Source of the DNA: Phlebiopsis flavidoalba | Lineage: Eukaryota > Basidiomycota > Agaricomycetes > Polyporales > Phanerochaetaceae | DNA: 64,000 nucleotides | Assembly (NCBI GenBank): GCA_035772785.1 | Contig: JAOCPU010000001.1 | Coordinates: 3,162,001 to 3,226,000, forward strand | Direction: 5' to 3' | Shown here: piece after piece, positions 10,488 to 21,000 of the stretch | How positions within the stretch are numbered: position 1 is the stretch's first letter | How the letters are laid out: each line of letters starts with the position of its first letter | Program-made: the position numbers and the translations under genes | Notes under the pieces: generated by a model | Seen by the model: only the letters and a program-made list of their open reading frames with translations | Databases searched by the model: none | Told to the model about the DNA's origin: nothing

Positions 10488-11130
10488 TTATCTATGATAA
10501 TCACAATCGATTATTAACAGTACCCAAACGCGTTTAGGCGTCTTAACCAATGTGAATGAGACGGAAATGAGACCCATCGTTCTCAAGAGCACTTTTATTA
10601 TAACGCTTCTCTGGTATAGAGCGGCAACCCTTAGGCACTGAACAGCTTGTAAGGGTATCAGCTGGCTTGGAGGCTTACACTCTGCTCGTTCTCTACGCAC
10701 CCCCAACAATCGCTTGTGAAAAGAAGAGCTCAGCTCCTTCAATAAGCGGAAATAGCTTCTGACATCTGTTACAGACATGTTCCTGTGTCAGAATCGCTTG
10801 TATAGTAGTGCATAAATACTATAGTGTACATCTACAGTAGATTTAGTCTTCTTCGGCTAGGATGATATGAGCTGAGAATATCTCGGGAACATTGCTTACT
10901 TTAAATTCGTTTCTGCATATATATGGAGACATCATCAAAAGCATCATCTGGAATTGGTTGAGTTGAAATTATCAGGTAGTTGGATATAATACTGCACAAA
11001 TATCAGGGAGACATATCTATTCAATAAAAAATAGGATCGACCCCCGATTGAAGGGTCTTCGCCAGATGTACTTGAGCTCTTGATCGAAGATTAAAATATA
11101 GTCATAAACTAATATTGCTAGCGCCATAGC
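10488..11130 (-). pseudogene. DUF6533 membrane-protein gene, copy 4 (damaged)
   Basis: Reading leftwards from about 11130 the sequence gives ALAILVYDYILIFDQELKYI followed by W, an altered DUF6533 signature with D-Q-E in place of D-D-E. Next comes GSILFFI, an in-frame stop, then RYVSLIFVQYYIQL, the usual next helix. The frame at 10600-10680 gives AVQCLRVAALYQRSVIIKVL, matching the family's third hydrophobic segment. The stop between ILFFI and RYVSL, the changed acidic motif and the absence of a clear C-terminal exon suggest a pseudogene. Sequence error cannot be excluded. Orientation and order agree with the other copies. Confidence 0.55.
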
Positions 11131-12640
11131 GTGAGCACCTTTAGAATAGATGATATAGCAATTTGAGATTGACTAACTGAAGCTTATAAAAGGAAGAGAG
11201 CTTTTCAACAGAGTTGCACTATCAAAGACAACATCAGCCACGCCTTTTCCCGAGTTTGATGTATCGACGAGGTCTACCAAACAGGCGTAGAAGGCGTCAT
11301 CTGCGACTACACTGGCCAACGGTATGATTAAGTCTGAGGAGCTTAGCGTTCGACGCTGGTTTGATAATGTTAACAAGGGAGGGAAATGCTATAGAATGTA
11401 GTGCCGGTGCGGTCAGTACTATTGAGCTTATATTAGTCCATGCTGGCGTATTTCATCGATTGACGATATTGTTGATAAGAGCAACCATGGCATACGGATC
11501 TAGTCTCATGGCTACGTGGGAAGAGCTGGTTGCTGGATACTGCAACAATATGGCCGATGGCAACTAGGGATACGGCTTCTTATCCAACGCAAACGCAACG
11601 ATGGTCCAGTATGATTCTATACAGTATTAATTTGCTAAATTGCTCACATTTGGCGCGAACTATTGCGAATAGTACACCACAAATTTCTCGCTTATAATAT
11701 TTATCATCTTAGTTGTGATGGTACACATAACTGATATCCATCGAACACCAACAAGACAACTCTCATCATGATGCACGCGGCGGCCGCAGTGATGCATCTC
11801 AGCATCTTGCTATCAAAGGAGGCTGTAGCTAACTAGTATTAACTTCTGTACTACAGCCCGTGCGCTGGGTAGGCCAAAAAACCGCCTGATCGCCATGCAC
11901 AATCAAACAATCAAACAGCTAAGGTATTCTCATTTACAATTATTCATACGTGAGACACTCCCGGTGGGCGGCCTCACACTATCAATTCACTCTCCCCACC
12001 AGCTCATTGCTGGCAATAATTCTATCGATCGGATAGAACTCTTCCCATGCTACTGTCCCGCCATCTTTTTGCAAGTAATATATTGCACTTCTAACTCATC
12101 AGCGGCTGGCACTACGCGGGGTGATCAATCATTGCACGCAAGATTACGACACGCTTTAGGCACCGTTCGCAGGCATGAAACAAAATTTTCATCCTTGGTG
12201 AACCATTAAACAGAATTTGATGAGTGCAGAGCACTTGTGCAATCCTCTGTCAACCCCACACCGTGAACTATACGTGTACCAAACTCCATGTTTGATGACC
12301 ACACTGAGGGGACGCTATCAAATGCGCCATAATGCCATGCGTCGTAAGTTTTGAGTATTAGTCTCAGAATAAGGATTGTTGAAATGCTTTCCGGGAGTTC
12401 AACAATAATATAAAGATCTCACAGCGGCATATGACGTACTTGCTTGTCAGACCTGTGAGGTCTCCTTGGTTGAAAAGCTGATACAAGTGGCATCTGTGTC
12501 ATAATTGAGGACTGAATCGAGTCTGATTGGTGCTCACCGGTGTTAACTCAAGAAACAATCTCATTAACTGGTCGAATATACGGGGAGATTCTTGCTAAAA
12601 CTTACATAAAATGTTGAGATATTGGCTATTTGTACCACTG
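11131..12640. other. intergenic between DUF6533 copies 4 and 5
   Basis: Only unsupported short frames occur on either strand (for example 11361-11567 plus and 11895-12209 plus), and they have no recognisable motif. This span should hold the promoter of copy 4 and the 3' end of copy 5. Confidence 0.35.
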
Positions 12641-13926
12641 TCATCATCCTATGTGCTGATCAAGCTCTGCCACGGTGCTTTGGCGACTATTTGAGTGCAT
12701 ACCCGAAGTACATTGAGCCTGTTGGGAAACTTCAATAGCATGCACCCACGCCAAGGAGCAATTCTTACCATCTTGAAACATCAGTGTGTTGAGAGATGTT
12801 TGCGTCAGAACACCACTATCTCCGTGCCAAGTGTGGTATGTCTTCACAAACGTTAGGATGAATATGAGTAAATCAAAGACAAGCAGCGCTTCCCATGCCG
12901 CTGCTTGACCTTGCGATCACATCACATCAATTTTCATTCATCTGACTGTGTTTACACAGTACTAACGGGTAGTGCTGTACATGAGGGCTTGTTAATTCGT
13001 GCCCCCATAAACATGACCATTTACTCACGTTTCGTGATACACCAAGGACTGACAACCGTTGCTTCACGATGCTATCTGCCCTTGCACCCGCGAATGACCA
13101 CTAGGTGCGATCATAATAAATGTGAGTAAGCAAGAAAATACGTGTAACCGTTGGGATGTGGCATACGATAGTGATCCCAACACAGCTCACAATGAAACTC
13201 CGCAGACCATCACAAGGATGCGTCTGCTGAATCCGTACAGCGCATAGATCCTCAGCCCTTGTATAACTATGTATGATTCATGAGTAAGTATTCATGACAT
13301 AACCCTTGAAATGCAACGACGAACTGCCAATTAGTACTTGTATAATGCCTGGATATATTTCGCGAATTATGAGCCAGCGGTGGCAACTGAATTAACGACG
13401 TGATCAGCGAGTGACTAAATATTGCTGAGACGTATTAAATCCTGACTCCTAATTGACTCAATGTTTGATAGCCATGGCACAGTAGTAGGCAACATGACGC
13501 ACCTCTGCTGTCATTCCTGGTGTAAGGTAAGTAATGATCTCGACGAAATTCTGCATGAGAGAGAGGAGAGTCAGCGAAGTGGTCATGGCGAAGTCGCGAT
13601 GATATGCTTACCGCCAATAAGCTTAGATATCGAGTCACAGAGTATAAAACAGCCGGCTGTTTATACCAATACTTCCAAACGTATGAGAACTCGTCACTGA
13701 AGGTCAAACCGTAGTCATAAACAAGTACTACTGTGAAAAGAGTCAGTCGTATAAACCCCTTTGCACTGTGTATGTACCATAATCTGCTCACCGAAACCTG
13801 CAAGATGAAGATAGGTTCCAACCCGTAGGCTACGCAAAGTATTGTCATCATAAATTGGCTGCGGTGGGTCACGTCCACTGACCTGAAGTCAGATGTCTGG
13901 GTGTCCATCCTGGTCTCAACTGGCAT
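12641..13926 (-). CDS. DUF6533-family membrane protein, copy 5 (multi-exon, possibly damaged)
   Basis: The 5' part at about 13660-13790 reads TVVLVYDYGLTFSDEFSYVW followed by KYWYKQPAVLYSVTRYLSLL, the DUF6533 signature plus the next helix. The acidic motif is F-S-D-E instead of F-D-D-E. At 12780-12880 the minus strand gives VFDLLIFILTFVKTYHTW and then a TLMFQDG motif, the conserved last membrane segment. The middle exons are not well defined. The predicted protein would be multi-pass and is of unknown role. It is in the same orientation as its neighbours, with about 0.8 kb separating it from copy 6. Confidence 0.6.
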
Positions 13927-14756
13927 CCAGCCGTGCCAGAGGAATGAGTCGTACTATCGGTTATGAGTATGCCTTAGGTTCAAGTGGGGACTCAGATTTC
14001 CAAAGAAGAAGAAAGTGATGCCGTATTCCTGTACAATAGCAACAAGATCAGGCTTGAAACGGTCAGATTTCGTCGACCAACGTTGCTCAATAACGATCTG
14101 AATCACTGTTAAATCACAACGTTAGTACCCTGTCAAACACGGTGAATTAGTCCCCACAGAATAGCCAAAAACACGTTTCAATTACCGGTGATTCCTCTGT
14201 AACTGATCACCAAGGTGCCTTCGGGCAGGGTACCGCCTCATGTCCTATACGGCAGCTTGTTGAAGAGAAGGTACGAGACGGTCGTCGCATATATTCGCAT
14301 CAGAGTCCCGGATATCAGATTGTCAGCCCCACTATATCGTGTCCGGCATCATGAATACCACTCGTTGCGCCCCTAATTGCAATTTTGCGTTTTCAATGTG
14401 TAATTTGGTCGCAGGCGGTACGTGTGCTTGACCTGGACCTCGACGGCTACCTTCCCAACAACGCTTGCTCCCCTTGCAACGTGGGAAGTCAGATAGCGTC
14501 GTCTCGGCTCCGGCAGGTGTCGGAGCAGAATTAGAAGATAGACTGTATGACAAATAAAACTCTTCGATAGAAGAAAGTCGGAGGTGACAATTGAGAATCA
14601 GGCCTCTAGGCTATCCACCCGCCAAGAGACGGTATCATCAATATTCGACAGTAACCGGATGCTGTAACTTTCGGATTCTCGTCATTACAATGTTGTATCT
14701 CAGAGATATTAGTGAAGACGCGAAACACACCATATCCGTACCGTGTTCGTATCTCA
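13927..14756. other. intergenic between DUF6533 copies 5 and 6
   Basis: Only short frames are present. Nothing recognised. The homology shared with the 4.3-7.1 kb block begins at about 14757, so this is the outer side of the duplication boundary. Confidence 0.35.
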
Positions 14757-16300
14757 AATTCTGGGTTGCGCTGCTAGACAATCCGCAGACCAGATGGAAG
14801 ATATGCTTCTTGAAGGACCGGAAGCGGTGCGGTGAAGTCGTAGGATCAGTCTTGCCATTAAGATGACCGATATGCTGGTTGAAAAGTTAGAAGATACTTT
14901 GTACGACACATCTCACTGTGATGCGTACTTGCTCGTGACTATGGCTAATCTGCCTCTCGAATCCGGCTAGTATGAATGATTGAGATGAGTAACGAGCATA
15001 TTATGGATCAGAATCACCGTCGCATCCTGATAACAGAGGGTAAGTAACCATAGCTGGGCTGAGGATAGCAACCCACATCGAAGTCAATGATATTGGCGCA
15101 ATGAGCTACCGCCATGACTCTGTGAAATTTCCATGAGCCGCCCTGTCTGCTTCGGAGATCGACCGAGTAACTGACGCAAAATAGACGGAGCCTTCACATA
15201 TGGTCAGATATTTGCCTCGGGTATCACATAGACACTCACCATCTTTAAGAAACAAGGCATGTAAAGATGCCCTTTCTTCACGCCACAATCCGTATGTCTT
15301 CTTGAGTGTCAAAGGCCAGCACCAGTGCATCAAAGCACAACACGACACCCCAGACGGCCGATATGCCTATTCCGTTTAGGCATGATATCTGATAAACCTA
15401 GAAGCCCTAAGCAGCCTAACTCACGGTATGCGCTGATTCGTTCGCCAAATTCAGTATGTGTTTCGAGATTTTGGTGAAAAGACGCACCTTTCCTTCGATA
15501 TCTCGCTTCTACATCCACTTGAAATGACAACGCTTGCTTGTTGGCCGCTGATAGCCCACTGGTACGACGAAAAGATTTAGCCGGTGAGGACTCACAGTTT
15601 TGCCCCGAGTGCTCATACTCACAAAGAAGGTTACAATACTTATCAAGCTTATAGCAAGCAATGTCGCCGAGACACGACGATCTGCGGCGTATAGCCCATG
15701 CGTGCGCAAGATCTGTACGCCTTGATGTTAAGAGACGCATCAGCGGGGCACGACACGGCATATCTGATGATTGCTGACCCATCACTAGCAGCTGCGCTAT
15801 TCCAATCGCCAATTGATGACAAAAATGGAAAGCCTTACAACTACACTTGGTCAAAAGGGTTTATACACGTTCAGAAAGGGGAGTGCGTACCTCTGTTGGG
15901 GACGGTGAGATGATCAGATTTTCGATAACAAAGTGTAACCAATATTACTCGCCTTCTCGGCCTGAAATGACGCAAAAAGGGCCATTAGATCCAATGCGTT
16001 CTATGGCAGAGGTAAGACTACCAAGCTGGATGATATCGCAGCTAGCCAGCGTTCACTCACTGAGACCCAGCCCCAGTACCGAGTAGCCAAGTAGACGATG
16101 GATGCCCTACGATACCATTTACGCTGCCATATATAAGTATACTCGTCTTCCAGCGAGAGTAGATGGTCGTAGATGAAGGCGGCTAAATGGGTTTGATCAT
16201 GACTTAGGTCACACTGGTCAGGAAGAGCACGAAACAACCTACCGATGCCGGCCATTACCAAATACTGGTACACACTAGAATAAAGTGCCTATAGCCTTGG
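14757..16300 (-). CDS. DUF6533-family membrane protein, copy 6 (close paralog of copy 3)
   Basis: A short exon (YQYLVMAGI) precedes an intron of about 57 bp (GTAGGT..CATTTAG). The exon at about 16040-16180 then reads AAFIYDHLLSLEDEYTYIW and RRASIVYLATRYWGW, ending at a GTGAGT donor. Further exons include a helix segment LYAADRRVSATLLAISLISI (15600-15710) and LWREERASLHALFLKDG (15240-15300), then SVYFASVTR and a tail SRSISSIWSADCLA at about 14790-14830. Every landmark has a counterpart in copy 3, but the MITE is absent and the intron at about 15845-15890 is short (GAG/GTACGC..GTGTAG). Frames are not fully continuous. Molecular function is unknown; a multi-pass membrane protein is inferred. Confidence 0.65.
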
Positions 16301-16699
16301 TCATGTCACTGTACAGTAATTCAGAGACTCACGAAGAGAAGGAAATGATACTGCCCATGGCGCGACTCAATCTTTGGTGTCTCGCTGGCCAACGAGCCTA
16401 CTGAACTCACGGCGTGGATTCTGCCAGCTCATACTTATATAGAAAATACTGGCCGGAATTGTTTAATCCCGAGTAAACCCACATCAAAGCACCGAAGCTC
16501 ACTGGAGTAGTTTCTCGGCGTAAAGGTCTCAGTATCATCGCAATTGAGGCTATAGTAGAGCCGTGCATCTTGTTGCAATCTTCGACATCTCTCGAGCCAT
16601 ATGCTCTCGTGGTATCTAGATGGAAATTAGCAGAATGAAACGCATACAGCGTAGTTGAACCACCATGCTACGGAGATATCGCCAACTTTGACATGACGG
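16301..16699. other. upstream region of DUF6533 copy 6
   Basis: No gene seen. This is the 5' flank of copy 6 and the counterpart of 6361-6889. It leads into repeat block B. Confidence 0.35.
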
Positions 16700-16862
16700 G
16701 TCGTGGAAAGATGCTATGGCGCTTACTGGAAGTGCGTCAGGCGCATCAAGGCGCATCAAGGCGCATCACAGATTCAAATCTCGGGCATGTCATAGGCCGA
16801 TCATCGACGCGTTTCGTCGGCTTGTCCGGGTGTGTATGTTCGACCACAACTGCTTGACACTC
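16700..16862. repeat. duplicated upstream block B with GCGCATCAAG decamer array
   Basis: Three 10-bp units (GCGCATCAAG, GCGCATCAAG, GCGCATCACA) occupy 16741-16770. They are preceded by GAAAGATGCTATGG..CTGGAAGTGCGTCAG and followed by GATTCAAATCTCGGGCATG..CATCGACGCGTTTCGTCGG. The arrangement matches block A (6890-7062) and block C (38690-38900). It lies about 0.57 kb upstream of the signature exon of DUF6533 copy 6 and just before the MCP1-like gene, marking the right end of the accessory island. Confidence 0.7.
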
Positions 16863-16938
16863 CCCAATCCAGACCTCCACCAGACTGAAAACTTAAATTG
16901 GCGTAGCTAATAGCCATTTTCAGTATTCATTCGAAGAG

Positions 16939-17599
16939 ATGTCTCAAGCACGAAACGAGGATGACAAGCCGCGTGCGGCCGCAACATATTCAAAATACCT
17001 CATGAAATTGGCTCACGGCTCGGCGCCGTTCATATCGACGTTCATGATGATACATTTGTCTGCCCCGGTCTTAGCAAACCTGGGAGGCTCTTCACTTACA
17101 TCGCAAGTCATGGTGGAGCTACCTCAACTCACACTACAGACGTTCCAGAAACTAAACCGTGTTTCCACAGATCCTAGGGAGGGAATACTACCAAACATCG
17201 TTCGGACACAAATACCTCGTCGTCCTACCTCTTCTCACGCACTCCCTCTCCGGCCTCGCAAAACGCCTATTCTCACCCCGAACGGCCCGCAAGCTGAGCA
17301 GCCTCTTCACCATCACCGGCTACACCACCCTCCTCTTCTTCCTCCCGGCGCACTACCTCTGCACTGCGTCCTTCTCGACCTCCTGCACCAGCGTCCTCCC
17401 CGCGAGCCCCGCGCCCCCATCCACGCGCTCGCGCCCGCGGAGCTCGACTTCGAGTACGTCAAGTACGGGCCTGCACGCGTGGCCGGTGCGCAGCTGGCTG
17501 CTGTACGCGGGCCTCGTCGGTGGTGTGGCATGGCATGCGAACCGAGAGGGGATGCAAATTCTTTGGAACACGTACCTGAGGGGCCGCTTGGGCGCGTGA
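16939..17599 (+). CDS. MCP1: MCP1-like mitochondrial membrane protein
   Basis: Exon 1 starts at the ATG at 16939 and contains SAPFISTFMMIHLSAPVLAN. A 58-bp intron at 17113-17170 (GTGGAG..TTCCACAG) joins SLTSQVM to ILGREYYQTSFGHKYLVVLP. The helix LLTHSLSGLAKRLF and then SLFTITGYTTLLFFLPAHY follow. This layout is that of the MCP1 transmembrane domain (formerly DUF1691), an outer-membrane mitochondrial protein linked in yeast to Vps13 contact sites. The end reads SWLLYAGLVGGVAWHANREG and stops at 17597-17599. Between these, IHALAPAELDFEYVKYG is in another frame: a missing C near 17417 and an extra C near 17471 compensate each other, so the stretch needs two single-base corrections. Length, about 200 residues, fits the family. 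Confidence 0.8.
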
Positions 17600-18027
17600 A
17601 GGCGTCGGGCCGGAAAGCATGCGCTCAGTGCGCTCACGATGGTGGTTCCTGTGCTTTCGGCGCCTGTTTGTGCTGTCGAGGGAGCCGCTGATGACGTTTT
17701 TTCGTCTTCTCTTCCTCGCTTCGAGGCTGCGTTCCGTGGATTTTTGGGTGTTTCAGGATTTAGGTTTTCGTTTTGTGCAGGAACTGTAGGGATACATATG
17801 CGACAGACGAACGGACTTTCTCATATATTCACTAGAAGTGCAACAAGAGATATTTATTTTTCGAGTGTTCGTGAGCGTAGAAGCATGAATATTACAAAGG
17901 CTAGATGCGAATCATGGCAAGCGTGAATAGCGTAAGGTATCTTGCTGTTGTACAGGTATATACTCGTTAACCATACGTTCACCGTCCCATAACGGCGAAC
18001 TCTGAAACTGAACGACAACGTCATGTG
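17600..18027. other. convergent 3' intergenic region
   Basis: This spacer lies between two convergent genes, the MCP1-like gene and the P-type ATPase. It contains AT-rich stretches (TATATTCAC near 17822, TATTTATTTTTCG near 17850) suitable for 3' end formation. No gene seen. Confidence 0.4.
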
Positions 18028-21000
18028 TTAGTGTTTTTTGACCTCATACTCATTGTCCTCATCGTCGGGACTAACCAAAAACCCATTAGCACCCATCGAA
18101 GCGAAGAAAAAGAGCGAAACACATACACATCATCAACCCCTTGATATCCTTCACCCGCGCGTTCTCGATACTCTTGCGCATGAGCAGCACCCGGATGCTC
18201 GCCCAGACAAGCAGCAGGCATCCAAAGGCGACGGGGATGAGCCAGTACAACGGCGAGAGCTTGTCCGTGGCCGCCGAAGACGACGTGCAGCGGGGGCGTG
18301 TAGACGATGAACATGCCGAGGCATGCACCGGCGACAATGCGGCGGCAAAGTTGTAGTAGTTGCCAACGATGTTCTTGCCGAAGGGGAAGGAGAATTTAGC
18401 TTTTACGGCGAAGACCTATGAAGTGAAGGGTTAGCAATTATCCAGTGAAGACGGATGGTTTGTACGTACGTTGAAGCACTGGATGATGAACCACAGAGAG
18501 GTACACTATGGGCCACCTATCAGTTTGTGCCTCCCGCAGATATTTGTTGAGAACATACCTATTGTGATTGTGCTTGCGCGAGAGCGTCGACCCTGTTTTG
18601 CGGCGCCGATGTCGTTTCACCGCGACCGTTGACAAAGTCGGAGGGCTTGACTTGCTAAAGTAATCTATACGAAGGATGAGTTGGATGCCTGACACCATAT
18701 CCAAGTTTAGACTCACCGCCAGCCAACTGAGCCCTACGCAAGTCAGACGGCGAGAACCCGTTCTTGAAGAACACCACAAAGTACGCAACAAGCCTGCCCC
18801 ACACTCAGCCTCACATCTACACGAGAGAAAAAACGAACACCACTCACGCGCCAACCATCTCAATAACTCCCGCCTCCAAATACGCATAGCTCAGCAGCTT
18901 CGCATCCACGAGCGTCTCATCCTCGGTGCGCTCAAACCGGTCCGCCCACCACGCGCGCGTAAAGGGCGCGCGCGCCGCGGCCATCCAAACGGAGAGCTTG
19001 GAGGGGGGCACGACTTCCTGTGTTTCGGGGTCGCGCCGGAGGGTTTTGGTGCGCCGGAGCGCGCGTTTCTTAAGCGAGAGGATCGAGCGGGTGTTTGACT
19101 GTGAGAAGTGAGGGTGAGAAGGAGAGAGGAAGAGAGGAAGAGAGAGGAGAGGGCGTACCGGGCTTCCGGGGGCTCATGCGCATGAGGCCGTCGGCGGTTT
19201 TCTGGTTTATCCCATGCGAAGGAAAGCTGGGAGTTCGTTAGTCTCCACGCCTTTGGCGTTGAGTACGAGGGGGCTTACGGCGACGAATAGTTCAAAGCCG
19301 AGGTCTGTGACGACACATGAGTTCATTCAATTCTAAATAAGGGACAAAGACGTACCGATAACCAGAATCAGGATCGCGGACAGCGGGGAGTGGGATGGGG
19401 ACGACAACATCTAGGGATCGGCGATCAGAATGCGGATAACTCGGGCAGAGAAGGAACAGGGGGCCGTACAAAGCAGCTGCGGGATGACTTCCGGAGTACT
19501 GTGTGAGATCGTGTATCTGGAAAAGAGTTGGCGCGTTTGCTCCCTTGCAGCTAGAGACGCCTGGTACGTACTGGATAGACCGCTTCAGGTTTACGAAGAT
19601 CTGGCGGCCTTCCGCAACGCCCTCTAAAGCACACGTCAGTGCTCCGATCGGTAGAAGCGGGCTGAATCCTACTCACTGACAGTGGATGCGAAGTTGTCAT
19701 CTAGAAAGAGACACACGTGTGAGATAAGGGTCTGCCACACCACACGCAAGAGAGAATACCGTACCGAGCAGGATCATGTTTGCGGCCTCTTTTGAGACGT
19801 CAGAGCCAGAGATGTTCATTGCGATACCGAGATCAGCCTGAGTATATCTGGTCAGGAGCGACGATCGCCGAATGAGCGAAAAGGGCTGTTCGCACCTTTT
19901 TGAGAGCAGGCGAGTCGTTGACTCCATCTCCCGTCCTGCATTCAGGTGAGCTCAGTCCAAGGCACGAAAGATAGTTCGTCTTACACTCCGACGATGTGAC
20001 CCAACGCCTGCGCACGTTTGACTGTGGACAGAGCAGCCCCAAGTCAGCTGGACGAGTCCAAAATCCGCATGCGCTCGCACTCACCAATCTCCAGCTTGTG
20101 CTGGGGTGACGTACGCGCAAAGACAATCTCCTGCTTCGCAAAGACTGGCGATCATGAGTTGTGTAGCCCGCGAAATGAAACTTCGTTTTACGACGCACTC
20201 TGGTCCCACTGCCACCCCTGGAGGCCGTCAATGTCGTCACCGTGCACGACGACCGCCCTCGACCTCGTCCTCGTAGATCTCCTCGAGCGGCCGTCCCGTC
20301 TTCGCGGCGAGCGTCTCCTTCGTGTCGCCGAGGATGAGGTTGATCTTGCGCGCGATTCGCCTCCGCCGTCTTCGGGTGGTCGCCCGTCACCATCATCACC
20401 TTGATGCCTGCGAGGCGCAGCGTGCCGATGGCCTCGCGCGCACGCCGTGCTTGGGCGGGTCCTCGAGCGACGTCAGGCCGACGAAGCAGTAGTCGCTGCT
20501 CGGGTACTGCGCGTCGGTCTTGGAGAAGACGTGTGTCGCGGTCGTAGTCCGGCGACGGGAGAAGACGTTTGGGCGCATGCGATGACGCGGTGGCCGCGCG
20601 ACGCCATGTACTGTATACGACTGCATGAGGTTGGCCCTTTGTGGATAGAGAGAAGACGTACGTTGTAGGCTTCGTCGTAGGCAGCGCGGAATTCGTCCTG
20701 TGATCGGGAGTTGAACGCCATCCTTGAGGTAAGTTGAACACTTGGCCAGGACACGCTCAGGCGCGCCTTGATGTACGCCGTGAGTACGCCCTCGCCATGC
20801 GGTTTGTCGAGCTGCGAAGCATCAGCGCACTATTCACCCAGCTATGACGACATTCACGTACAATAACGAGCGCCCACTTGTTGGTGGAGTTGAAGGGGAT
20901 CTCGAATACCTTGGGATGCTTCTTCTGGTGCTCGTCAAAGTCGCGCAGGTGGCGGCCGGCGAAGCGGATGAGGCCGGTCTCCGTGGCATCTCCGAGGATT

